A DNA stretch of 64,000 bases from Cellulophaga lytica DSM 7489 (GTDB lineage: Bacteria > Bacteroidota > Bacteroidia > Flavobacteriales > Flavobacteriaceae): the NCBI RefSeq assembly GCF_000190595.1, contig NC_015167.1, positions 2,531,501 through 2,595,500 of the forward strand. The letters are read 5' to 3'. This document shows positions 47,078 to 54,278 of this stretch, one piece after another. Position numbers and translations under genes: made by a program. The notes under the pieces are model-generated. The model did no database searches and was not told where the DNA came from. It saw only the letters and a program-made list of their open reading frames with translations. Positions within the stretch are counted from its first letter, which is position 1, and each line of letters starts with the position of its first letter.

Positions 47078-47103
47078 TTTTTAAAAAAAAATTGACTTAG
47101 GTG

Positions 47104-47133
47104 TTGCAATAATTAAAAATAGTTGTATTTTTG
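47104..47133 (+). promoter_or_regulatory. Promoter of the first tRNA-Glu gene
   Basis: TTG at 47104-47106 and TATTTTTG at 47126-47133 are separated by 19 bases, an ideal Bacteroidota promoter 25 bases before the tRNA. Confidence 0.65.
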
Positions 47134-47158
47134 CATCCGCAATACGCAAAAAGTTAAT

Positions 47159-47230
47159 GGTCCGTTCGTCTAGGGGTTAGGACGCCAGGTTTTCATCCTG
47201 GTAACAGGGGTTCGATTCCCCTACGGACTA
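47159..47230 (+). tRNA. tRNA-Glu (TTC)
   Basis: The 72-base sequence folds as a standard cloverleaf. Acceptor GGTCCGT pairs with ACGGACT (first pair G-T), the anticodon stem CCAGG/CCTGG encloses loop TTTTCAT with anticodon TTC, and the T arm is AGGGG-TTCGATT-CCCCT. The CCA end is not encoded. An identical copy lies 80 bases downstream. Confidence 0.97.
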
Positions 47231-47254
47231 CAAGTTCTTTAATGAAGTATAGTT

Positions 47255-47284
47255 TTGAAATTAAATAAAGTTTTCTTTATTTTG
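47255..47284 (+). promoter_or_regulatory. Possible promoter of the second tRNA-Glu gene
   Basis: TTG at 47255-47257, then 20 bases, then TATTTTG (47278-47284), one base short of TAnnTTTG. It lies between the two tRNAs, 26 bases before the second, mirroring the first copy's promoter position. Confidence 0.4.
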
Positions 47285-47310
47285 CACACCACTATACAAA
47301 TAGTAATAAT

Positions 47311-47382
47311 GGTCCGTTCGTCTAGGGGTTAGGACGCCAGGTTTTCATCCTGGTAACAGGGGTTCGATTCCCCTACGGACTA
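47311..47382 (+). tRNA. tRNA-Glu (TTC), second copy
   Basis: This copy is identical over all 72 bases to the one at 47159-47230, with the same TTC anticodon and no encoded CCA. The spacer sequences differ, so the repeat is confined to the gene itself. rpsT begins 46 bases later and may be co-transcribed. Confidence 0.97.
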
Positions 47383-47428
47383 CAATTTTTGGGTGGAAGC
47401 CCGTTAAAAACATAATAACAAAAATAAA

Positions 47429-47680
47429 ATGGCAAATCACAAGTCAGCATTAAAAAGAATAAGAAGAAACGAAGCAGCGCGTGTACGTAACAAGTACCAA
47501 CATAAAACAATGCGTAATGCATTGAGAAAGTTACGTGCTGAGGAGGATAAGAAATCTGCCGAAACTATGTTGCCTACAGTCATTAGTATGTTAGACAAGT
47601 TAGCTAAGCGTAACATTATACACGCTAACAAGGCATCTAACCTTAAAAGCAAATTAACTAAGCAGGTAGCAGCTTTATAA
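47429..47680 (+). CDS. rpsT: 30S ribosomal protein S20
   Basis: S20 binds 16S rRNA and helps assemble the small ribosomal subunit. The 83-residue highly basic protein has the family start [22 protein letters not shown] and the end segment [23 protein letters not shown]. The length is normal. It lies directly after the second tRNA-Glu gene and ends at its own terminator, so transcription may come from the tRNA promoters. Confidence 0.97.
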   Translation: MANHKSALKRIRRNEAARVRNKYQHKTMRNALRKLRAEEDKKSAETMLPTVISMLDKLAKRNIIHANKASNLKSKLTKQVAAL

Positions 47681-47705
47681 GTTATACCTTATTAGTAATA
47701 ATATT

Positions 47706-47734
47706 AAAAGCGCTCTTTTTTAAAGAGCGCTTTT
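47706..47734 (+). terminator. Intrinsic terminator of rpsT
   Basis: AAAAGCGCTCTTT pairs with AAAGAGCGCTTTT, closed by a short T/A loop and followed by a T run, 26 bases after the rpsT stop codon. Confidence 0.9.
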
Positions 47735-47798
47735 TTAGTTTATCTAAAGATTTAAAAGTATGTTGAGTAAAATAACATATAGTATTTGTTGTTATACT

Positions 47799-48494
47799 TT
47801 ATTCTTTTATTAATTTACGCCTCATTTTAATAAAGCCAATAATAAAGCAACAATACATTAATGGTATTAAAAATAAATGCAATCTTCTAATCCAAATATA
47901 GCTTTCTTGGTTTTGTATTATTCTAAAATAATAAGATAGTCTTATAGGAAGAAACCCTGCGTGGAACAAAAGTAACCCCCAGCTTAACCAAAATAAGAAA
48001 TTTTTTGTTGGGTCTTTTTTATTTTGATGCCAATCTATTTGATTTAGGTAGACTAAGGTAATTAATATTAGAAAAAAACATCCAAATGAATGGGTGAGTA
48101 CATGGCTTTCTAGTTGTATATCTTGATAAAAAATATTTAAAAGACTAATACAGCAGAAGAGAATAATAACTGTTGTGGTTACTATTTTTAAAATCTTTTT
48201 TTTTAAGTATAGTTTGTAGATGTATAGAAAATAAAGAAAATAAATTATGTCGTAAATATTGTAAAGTAAAATATTGTTTTTAGTATAGAATTTATTGATT
48301 GATATATTAAATAAATCTGGATAGGAGCTAATTAAAAATCCTAAAACCTCGTTTAAAAGAGTGTAGGCAATTAGTATTGGAAAATATTTTAAATATGTAT
48401 TATAGTAATTTGGATAGCGCCACAATGCAATAACTAGTGTTATTGCATAAAATGGCTCTGCTATATTTTCTAGTAAACTATCTATTAATGTCAT
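47799..48494 (-). CDS. Multi-pass membrane protein of unknown function
   Basis: The 231-residue protein is very rich in Ile, Leu, Phe and Tyr and has about six or seven predicted membrane helices. It ends in basic residues (MRRKLIKE), consistent with a cytoplasmic C-terminus. Recognisable but unassigned patches are NEVLGFLISSYPD, LLYNIYDIIYFLYFLYIYKLYLKKK and a His/Arg stretch RRLHLFLIPLMY. No catalytic motif is visible. It lies 28 bases downstream of a lipoprotein gene on the same strand, so the two are probably expressed together. Confidence 0.72.
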   Translation of the reverse strand: MTLIDSLLENIAEPFYAITLVIALWRYPNYYNTYLKYFPILIAYTLLNEVLGFLISSYPDLFNISINKFYTKNNILLYNIYDIIYFLYFLYIYKLYLKKKILKIVTTTVIILFCCISLLNIFYQDIQLESHVLTHSFGCFFLILITLVYLNQIDWHQNKKDPTKNFLFWLSWGLLLFHAGFLPIRLSYYFRIIQNQESYIWIRRLHLFLIPLMYCCFIIGFIKMRRKLIKE

Positions 48495-48522
48495 TTTTTT
48501 GTTGGAAGCTAAAGTATGCTTG

Positions 48523-49164
48523 CTAATCCTCGTACGGAGGAGGAACCATATTAGAATGATTAAGAATTAAACTTTGTTCTTCATCGTCATTAAAAAATGA
48601 AATCTTTGGAAAAATAGATGCTTCTTCAGTTGTTGATTGTTTAGATGGCTGTAATAAAAAATTATCTTTTAAAATTTTAGGCTTGTATGTTTTACCATCT
48701 GTAATTACAGAAAATGGATAATCTTTACCATCTACGGTAGTAGTAGGTGTTATAAAAAATGTGTTTTGCCTTGGGTGTTTATATTTGCTATCCTTAGGGT
48801 AATTTCCAAAATAAAAACGTACGTTGGTAATTTCTACATTTGCTTTTTTGGCTTCTTGTTCTATAAAAGCAATGTAGTTTTTTAAGGTTTTAAGATCGTA
48901 ATAGCCATATCTGGCAACATCAAAAGAGGAGTTAGGGTCTACTTCATTGTCTTCAAAATCTTTAATGAGAGTAGCTCTTCTTTTAGAGTAGTCATCAAAA
49001 AGAGTTTGAGCCTTTTTGGTGGTAATTATTTGTGTAGGTGGTTTTACTTCTTTAACAGGCTCTGGATGTTCTTTCTTTTGCTCTTTAGGATTATTGCAGC
49101 TGCTAACAATAAATAATGCTAAGGGTAAAATAAAATAAAATGCTTTTTTTTTGTTGGTCATCAT
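48523..49164 (-). CDS. Lipoprotein of unknown function
   Basis: The 213-residue product has a lipoprotein signal ending at Cys23 (IVSSC), then a charged linker (NNPKEQKKEHPEPVKEVKPP) typical of envelope lipoproteins. The mature domain contains FDDYSKRRATLIKDFE, DVARYGYYDLKTLKNYIAFIEQEAKKA, NVRFYFGNYPKD and NTFFITPTTTVDGKDYPF. I recall similar Flavobacteriaceae hypothetical proteins but no named family. The C-terminal part is acidic and ends VPPPYED. The membrane-protein gene follows immediately. Confidence 0.75.
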   Translation of the reverse strand: MMTNKKKAFYFILPLALFIVSSCNNPKEQKKEHPEPVKEVKPPTQIITTKKAQTLFDDYSKRRATLIKDFEDNEVDPNSSFDVARYGYYDLKTLKNYIAFIEQEAKKANVEITNVRFYFGNYPKDSKYKHPRQNTFFITPTTTVDGKDYPFSVITDGKTYKPKILKDNFLLQPSKQSTTEEASIFPKISFFNDDEEQSLILNHSNMVPPPYED

Positions 49165-49230
49165 AACTATTGGATTTTACGGTCGCATAAATATAGTCAC
49201 TTTTTTATAGTATTCTGAAAATCAACTAAT

Positions 49231-49266
49231 AAAAAATCCTACTAAAATTAATTAGTAGGATTTTTT
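49231..49266 (-). terminator. Intrinsic terminator of rho
   Basis: AAAAAATCCTACTAA pairs perfectly with TTAGTAGGATTTTTT over 15 bp around a 6-base loop. Read on the minus strand it lies 22 bases after the rho stop codon and is followed by a T run. Confidence 0.88.
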
Positions 49267-49288
49267 TATTATAGAATAAAGGTTTTTG

Positions 49289-50947
49289 TTATTGATTCAT
49301 TGTCAATAAAAACTCTTCATTGTTTTTAGTTTGTTTAATGCGTTGTTCTATAAACTCCATAGCTTCTACAGGGTTCATATCTGCAAGGTATTTACGTAAA
49401 ATCCACATACGTTGAATTGTGTTTTCATCTAGTAAAAGATCATCTCTACGTGTGCTTGAAGAAGTAAGGTCAATTGCAGGGAATATTCTTCTGTTAGATA
49501 TTTTACGGTCTAACTGAAGCTCCATATTACCAGTTCCTTTAAATTCTTCAAAGATAACTTCGTCCATTTTAGAGCCAGTTTCTGTAAGTGCAGTAGCTAT
49601 AATAGATAAAGAACCTCCGTTTTCTATATTACGAGCAGCTCCAAAGAAACGTTTTGGTTTGTTTAATGCGTTTGCATCTACACCACCACTTAATACTTTA
49701 CCAGACGCTGGTTGTACCGTGTTGTATGCTCTTGCTAAACGTGTAATAGAATCTAATAAAATAACCACATCGTGGCCACATTCTACCAATCTCTTGGCTT
49801 TTTCTAGTACAATATTAGCCACACGTACGTGTTCAGATGGTTCCTTGTCAAAAGTAGAGGCAATTACTTCTCCTTGAACATTACGTTGCATATCTGTAAC
49901 TTCTTCCGGACGTTCATCTATTAGTAATACAATTTGATAAACCTCTGGATGGTTTGCCGCAATACCGTTAGCAATGTCTTTTAAAAGCATTGTTTTACCA
50001 GTTTTTGGCTGGGCAACGATCATACCACGTTGTCCTTTACCAATTGGTGAAAACAAATCTATAATTCTGTTGGAAATATTACTCTGCTTTTCGGCAAGGT
50101 TAAATTTTTCTTGAGGAAATAATGGTGTTAAGTGTTCAAAAGAAACACGGTCACGTACAACCTGTGGATCTATACCATTAATTTTATTTACTTTAATTAG
50201 CGGAAAGTACTTTTCGCCTTCCTTTGGTGGGCGCACATTTCCTAAAACTGTATCTCCTGTTTTTAATCCAAATAATCTAATTTGAGATTGTGAAACATAA
50301 ATATCATCAGGAGAAGAAAGGTAGTTGTAATCAGACGATCTTAAAAAACCATAACCGTCTTGCATAATATCTAAAACACCTTCACTAGCAATAATACTAT
50401 CAAACTCAAACTCTGGCTCTCTGTATCTATTTTTTAAATCCTTGTCAAAATTACTTTTGTCTCTAGAATTTTTTTGGTGCTGTGGTTTTTTGTTTTGATT
50501 TTTATGCTGACCATTATTTTTTTGCTGGCCTTGGTTGTTTCTGTGTACTGGTTTTTTTTCAGTAGCAGCAGAAGGTTTTGTGTTTTTAGCTGCAGGAGTT
50601 TTTTTAGGAGCTGGCGCTTTTTTTGCAACAGGCTCTTTTGTTTCTTCTGTAGTTGTTTCTTCTTTTGCCTTAGGTTTTGGCTTTTCTCTTAAAACACGCT
50701 CTCTTTTTACCGGTCGTGGTTTAGGCTTTTCTGCAGGTTTTGCTTTTGCAGAAGCTGGCGCTTTGGTTGGTTTAGGTTCTTTAACAACAACTTCTTCTAC
50801 CGCTTTAGGGTTTGCTGCTTGTACATCTAGTATTTGGTATACCAAATCTAGTTTTTTTAATGTTTTAAACTTAGGAACATTTAAACCTTTTGCAATATCC
50901 TGTAATTCAGGAAGCTTTTTTGCTTTTAAATCGGAAATCTCAAACAT
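49289..50947 (-). CDS. rho: Transcription termination factor Rho
   Basis: Rho is a hexameric RNA helicase that ends transcription of untranslated RNA. The 552-residue protein has a Rho_N domain (about 1-45: [19 protein letters not shown]), then a long linker (about 55-175) rich in Lys, Pro, Ala, Gln and Asn. The cold-shock RNA-binding domain (about 185-265: [13 protein letters not shown]) and the ATPase domain with Walker A AQPKTGKT (312-319) follow. E. coli Rho has 419 residues; the linker accounts for most of the difference and is common in Bacteroidota. The 5' leader holds a small hairpin (GGACTT/AAGTCC at 51018-51031). Confidence 0.96.
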   Translation of the reverse strand: MFEISDLKAKKLPELQDIAKGLNVPKFKTLKKLDLVYQILDVQAANPKAVEEVVVKEPKPTKAPASAKAKPAEKPKPRPVKRERVLREKPKPKAKEETTTEETKEPVAKKAPAPKKTPAAKNTKPSAATEKKPVHRNNQGQQKNNGQHKNQNKKPQHQKNSRDKSNFDKDLKNRYREPEFEFDSIIASEGVLDIMQDGYGFLRSSDYNYLSSPDDIYVSQSQIRLFGLKTGDTVLGNVRPPKEGEKYFPLIKVNKINGIDPQVVRDRVSFEHLTPLFPQEKFNLAEKQSNISNRIIDLFSPIGKGQRGMIVAQPKTGKTMLLKDIANGIAANHPEVYQIVLLIDERPEEVTDMQRNVQGEVIASTFDKEPSEHVRVANIVLEKAKRLVECGHDVVILLDSITRLARAYNTVQPASGKVLSGGVDANALNKPKRFFGAARNIENGGSLSIIATALTETGSKMDEVIFEEFKGTGNMELQLDRKISNRRIFPAIDLTSSSTRRDDLLLDENTIQRMWILRKYLADMNPVEAMEFIEQRIKQTKNNEEFLLTMNQ

Positions 50948-51017
50948 GTAATGTTGAATAAGTTATACTTTGTTGAAAAATATGAAATCTTGAAGTGTGT
51001 AATTTGGGTACTTATTT

Positions 51018-51031
51018 GGACTTGAAAGTCC
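51018..51031. repeat. Hairpin sequence in the rho/DUF4293 intergenic region
   Basis: GGACTT and AAGTCC are perfect 6-bp inverted arms around two bases, about 75 bases upstream of the rho start. It could be an operator or leader hairpin in rho mRNA. Rho is autoregulated in several bacteria, but nothing here proves that. Confidence 0.3.
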
Positions 51032-51093
51032 CTGTCGGTAAGCGATATTACTAATATTCTGTAGCAATATTACAAATTATTTTTAATATTTCA

Positions 51094-51123
51094 TTGATAA
51101 ATCTTAAAAAGACGCTATTTTTG
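51094..51123 (+). promoter_or_regulatory. Promoter of the DUF4293 gene
   Basis: TTG at 51094-51096 and TATTTTTG at 51116-51123 are separated by 19 bases. The ATG follows 19 bases later, leaving a very short leader. Confidence 0.65.
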
Positions 51124-51142
51124 TTTTTTCAAAGAAAGATAA

Positions 51143-51553
51143 ATGATACAAAGAGTACAAACTGTTTTTTTATTAATAGTAGTTGTTTTGGCAGCTGTGC
51201 TTCCTTTTTTTGCTAGTTTATGGACATTAGATAACGGTACTGTTATTTTTGCTAAAGATGAAATGTATATTTCTATAGCCTTTTATGTGTCTGCTATTTT
51301 GGCTTTTATTGCCATTTTGTTATTTAAAAATAGAAAAAATCAATTTGTTGTAAACAGGTTGAATATGATATGTAATCTTTTTATACTAGGATTTTTCGTT
51401 TCCCGATCACTAAACTTATCCGGAGAAACTGTTGTTTCTGAGAAGGGTATTGGGATGTTGATTCCACTATTTTCTATCGTATTTTTAGTGCTAGCCAATA
51501 GGTTCATTAAAAAGGATGAAGATCTTGTAAAATCTGTTGATCGTTTGCGTTAA
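51143..51553 (+). CDS. DUF4293 membrane protein
   Basis: The 136-residue protein has four predicted membrane helices and matches the Bacteroidota family DUF4293: it starts MIQRVQTVFLLIVVVLA, and has a RLNMICNLFILGFFVSRSLN segment and a helix ending VFLVLANRFIKKDEDLVKSVDRLR. No function is known. The family is commonly found next to rho, in divergent orientation as here, which suggests old synteny rather than a shared role. It has its own promoter and terminator. Confidence 0.88.
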   Translation: MIQRVQTVFLLIVVVLAAVLPFFASLWTLDNGTVIFAKDEMYISIAFYVSAILAFIAILLFKNRKNQFVVNRLNMICNLFILGFFVSRSLNLSGETVVSEKGIGMLIPLFSIVFLVLANRFIKKDEDLVKSVDRLR

Positions 51554-51581
51554 ACCTAACATCTTAGTTATATTAGTGCGT

Positions 51582-51607
51582 AAAACCCAGGGTTGTTCCT
51601 GGGTTTT
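51582..51607. terminator. Bidirectional terminator after the DUF4293 gene
   Basis: AAAACCCAGG pairs perfectly with CCTGGGTTTT over 10 bp with a 6-base loop and a T run. It separates the gene from the convergent small ORF at 51630-51824. Confidence 0.88.
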
Positions 51608-51629
51608 TTTATTTTTATAACATAGTTTT

Positions 51630-51824
51630 TTATACTGTTTCGCAATCTGTTAAAAGTACTTTGCCATTTTCAGGATCAAAATAAACGGTTATTTCGGCTT
51701 CTAATTCGTTACTAGAACCTTTTTTATACGTCCATACATTAGTTATGGCTCCTTTAAAAGGAGTTCCTAATAATTTTAAAACTTCAGTTTTGGTTTTGCC
51801 TTTTAGTTCATTTTCATTTATCAT
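51630..51824 (-). CDS. Small BamE/SmpA-like-fold protein without signal peptide
   Basis: The 64-residue product contains ELKGKTKTEVLKLLGTPFKGAITNVWTYKKG followed by LEAEITVYFDPENGKVLLTD. The order helix, GTP/GxP turn, W-x-Y strand and a second strand resembles the SmpA/OmlA (BamE) fold used by many short lipoproteins, where the helix reads T-x-x-E-V-x-x-x-L-G-x-P. Here there is no signal peptide, so it may be cytoplasmic or the fold resemblance may be loose. The frame lies between a terminator and the AraC gene. Confidence 0.65.
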   Translation of the reverse strand: MINENELKGKTKTEVLKLLGTPFKGAITNVWTYKKGSSNELEAEITVYFDPENGKVLLTDCETV

Positions 51825-51910
51825 CTATAAATATATTTAGGTTTGGGATTATAAATATATTTATAGATTCTTTTAGAAAAGTATACAAATCAAACTATAG
51901 TATATCTAAA

Positions 51911-52744
51911 TCAAAGAAAAACACTCCTGTGCTCTAAAGGAGATTTACCTGTATTGCTTTTAAAGAACTTACTAAAATTATTTGGATACTTAAAACCTAA
52001 ACAATAAGCAATTTCTGTAATGTTTAAATCGGTATTATGAAGCATATTTTCTGCCTCTGCAGTAATTTTTTCTTTAATATGTGTAGATGTAGATTTACCT
52101 GTTATAGTTTTAACAGAGTCGTTTAAATGATTTATATGTACAGATAAAAAGTCAGAATAGTCCTTTGGAGTTTTTAAGGTAATACTCTTGTTAGGATCTT
52201 TAATAGGAAATTGTCTGTTTAATTGCTCAAAAAACAAAGAAGTAATTCTAGACGCAGCACATTTTGGTGTTTTGTTAGCTGCATTTGGTTCTATTTTTAA
52301 TGCTTCATGTATTATTAAACTAATGTAATTGCTAACAACAGCATCTTTATTTTTATAATCACTGTCTAGTTCTTCTTTAATTTTTTTATATAATGATGTG
52401 ATATGAGTTTCTTGCTCTTTATTTAAATGAAAAATATTATTTGCTCCAAGCTTAAATAACGGACATTGTTTTTCTAGCTCATTAGTATTTTCTGCTAAAA
52501 ATGATGGATTAAATAAGCAAGAATAGCCTACTTGTTCTCTAGAAATTGGTTCCCAGTTGTAGACTAAAAGCGGATTTGTAAATACCAATACTGTGTTGTT
52601 TATAGTAATAGATTTACTTGGGTAGTGTAGTATACTTTTTGGATGAATAAGACATATTTTATAATATTTTTTGTTGTTATGTAGTTTAGGGTTTGTTTTA
52701 TACGTTTCTAAATCTACAACAGTAATTTTGGGGCTATTACTCAT
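51911..52744 (-). CDS. AraC-family transcriptional regulator
   Basis: The 277-residue protein has an N-terminal sensing part (about 1-170) and a C-terminal AraC DNA-binding domain with two helix-turn-helix units. The second carries the family signature: LNITEIAYCLGFKYPNNFSKFFKSNTGKSPLEHR (in the last 40 residues). It probably activates or represses a target gene in response to a small molecule; neither effector nor target is evident. Such regulators often control a neighbour, but the adjacent genes are unrelated by function. It is monocistronic. Confidence 0.88.
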   Translation of the reverse strand: MSNSPKITVVDLETYKTNPKLHNNKKYYKICLIHPKSILHYPSKSITINNTVLVFTNPLLVYNWEPISREQVGYSCLFNPSFLAENTNELEKQCPLFKLGANNIFHLNKEQETHITSLYKKIKEELDSDYKNKDAVVSNYISLIIHEALKIEPNAANKTPKCAASRITSLFFEQLNRQFPIKDPNKSITLKTPKDYSDFLSVHINHLNDSVKTITGKSTSTHIKEKITAEAENMLHNTDLNITEIAYCLGFKYPNNFSKFFKSNTGKSPLEHRSVFL

Positions 52745-52889
52745 AAATTGGGGAAAATATGTTGCTATTATTTAATTTGGTTTGTGTTTGCAAAACATAA
52801 TGTAATTGTAAATATAAAAAAATGGATACAAAAAATACCTAGTAAAAATTAATAGTAAAGCATAACTAACTAATTTTTAGGGTTGCATA

Positions 52890-53384
52890 TTATTTTTTAC
52901 CAAGTTCTATAACTTCTAAATCTTTAATATCACTACCATTTATAGTAAAACGTAGCATTGTACGTACCTGATGAAAACCGTGTTTACCACAAGCACCAGG
53001 ATTCATATGCAGTAGGTTTAACTTTTTATCAAACATTACTTTTAAAATATGAGAGTGCCCGCTAATAAATATTTTAGGAGAATCTTTTTTTATTTCTTCG
53101 CGTATACGCACATTGTATTTATCTGGGTAACCACCAATATGTGTTATCCAAACAGCAACTTTTTCACACATAAACTTATTGTCTAGCGGAAATTCTAGTC
53201 TAGCCTTGTCATCATCAATATTACCATAAACAGCTCTTAAAGGTTTTAGCTCTTTTATTTTGTCTGTAACCTCTAAATTGCCAATGTCACCAGCGTGCCA
53301 TACTTCATCTGCCTGTTTAACATAATTTAGTATGTTATCATCTATGTAGCTGTGTGTATCAGACAGTAATAAAATTTTTGTCAT
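52890..53384 (-). CDS. Metallophosphoesterase (YfcE/MJ0936-type)
   Basis: The 164-residue protein has the complete dimetal phosphoesterase motif set: D9-x-H11 (LLSDTHSY), GD at 32-33 (HAGDIGN), GN at 54-55 (VYGNIDDD), His82 (WITHIGGYP), and GHSH (109-112). It is of the YfcE/MJ0936 kind, phosphodiesterases active on varied phosphodiesters with Mn or Ni. The natural substrate is unknown. It lies divergently from truA, sharing the intergenic region. Confidence 0.92.
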   Translation of the reverse strand: MTKILLLSDTHSYIDDNILNYVKQADEVWHAGDIGNLEVTDKIKELKPLRAVYGNIDDDKARLEFPLDNKFMCEKVAVWITHIGGYPDKYNVRIREEIKKDSPKIFISGHSHILKVMFDKKLNLLHMNPGACGKHGFHQVRTMLRFTINGSDIKDLEVIELGKK

Positions 53385-53489
53385 TTTAAATAATTGGTTT
53401 TTATAACATTTAAAAGAAGTAGCGGTATAATTTAATCTTAAATTAAAGTAATACGGTTTACTGCCTGCTAAAATCTTACTTATATTAAG

Positions 53490-53497
53490 TATCTTTG
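53490..53497 (+). promoter_or_regulatory. Promoter -7 element of truA
   Basis: TATCTTTG matches TAnnTTTG and ends 25 bases before the TTG start codon of truA. It supports the start at 53523 and transcription of truA together with the exporter. No clear -33 TTG at the right spacing. Confidence 0.5.
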
Positions 53498-53522
53498 TGG
53501 TTTACAAAAATAGGAATTCAAT

Positions 53523-54278
53523 TTGAGATATTTTGTAGCATTTTCATACTTTGGAGCAGCGTATCACGGGTGGCAAATACAGCCAAACGCTATAACTGTA
53601 CAAGAAGAGTTAGAAAAAGCATTTAGTACGCTTTTAAAAGAAAAAATTTCTTTAATGGGCGCTGGCAGAACAGATGCAGGTGTACACGCTAAGCAAATGT
53701 ATGCCCATTTTAATACAACTCCCATATCTAATACAGTAGATTTAATGCGTAGGCTAAATTCTTTTTTGCCAGATGATATTGCTATCCAAAACATTTATGA
53801 AGTTCCAGAAGATGCCCACGCTAGGTTTAATGCAACAGAACGTACATACGAGTATTTAATTACCACACAAAAAGACCCTTTCTCTATAGTAACAACACAT
53901 TATATAAAGCAAAAATTAGATATAGAAAAAATGAATAAGGCAGCGCAATTGCTGTTAGGTAAACAAGATTTTGAGTGTTTTTCTAAATCTAAAACAGATG
54001 TTAAAACCTATTATTGCACTGTTAAAAAAGCTATTTGGGAACAAAAAGAAGATAAATTTGTGTTTACAATTACCGCAGATAGGTTTTTGCGCAATATGGT
54101 TAGAGCCATTGTGGGTACACTTTTAGATGTGGGAACAGGTAAAATTACTATAGACCATATACACACCATAATAGCTAGTAAAAGTAGGGCAGAGGCAGGT
54201 ACTTCTGTGCCAGCAAAAGCATTATATTTAACACAGGTTTTGTACCCAAAAAATATTATCAAAGTAAAAAATGTCTAA
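53523..54278 (+). CDS. truA: tRNA pseudouridine synthase A with TTG start
   Basis: TruA converts uridines 38-40 of the tRNA anticodon stem to pseudouridine. The 251-residue protein starts (M)RYFVAFSYFGAAYHGWQ, the normal family start, and carries the catalytic Asp51 in GAGRTDAGVHA. The start codon is TTG at 53523-53525. An in-frame TAG lies only three codons upstream, and the first in-frame ATG (Met45) would remove the start of the core fold, so TTG must be used. Its last eight bases overlap the start of the ABC exporter, which suggests coupled translation. Confidence 0.92.
   Translation: MRYFVAFSYFGAAYHGWQIQPNAITVQEELEKAFSTLLKEKISLMGAGRTDAGVHAKQMYAHFNTTPISNTVDLMRRLNSFLPDDIAIQNIYEVPEDAHARFNATERTYEYLITTQKDPFSIVTTHYIKQKLDIEKMNKAAQLLLGKQDFECFSKSKTDVKTYYCTVKKAIWEQKEDKFVFTITADRFLRNMVRAIVGTLLDVGTGKITIDHIHTIIASKSRAEAGTSVPAKALYLTQVLYPKNIIKVKNV

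Noticed and set aside
47159-47382. The repeated tRNA-Glu sequence as a mobile-element attachment site pair
   Set aside because: The 80 bases between the copies hold no integrase or cargo, and both copies are full-length tRNA genes, not a gene plus a 3' fragment.
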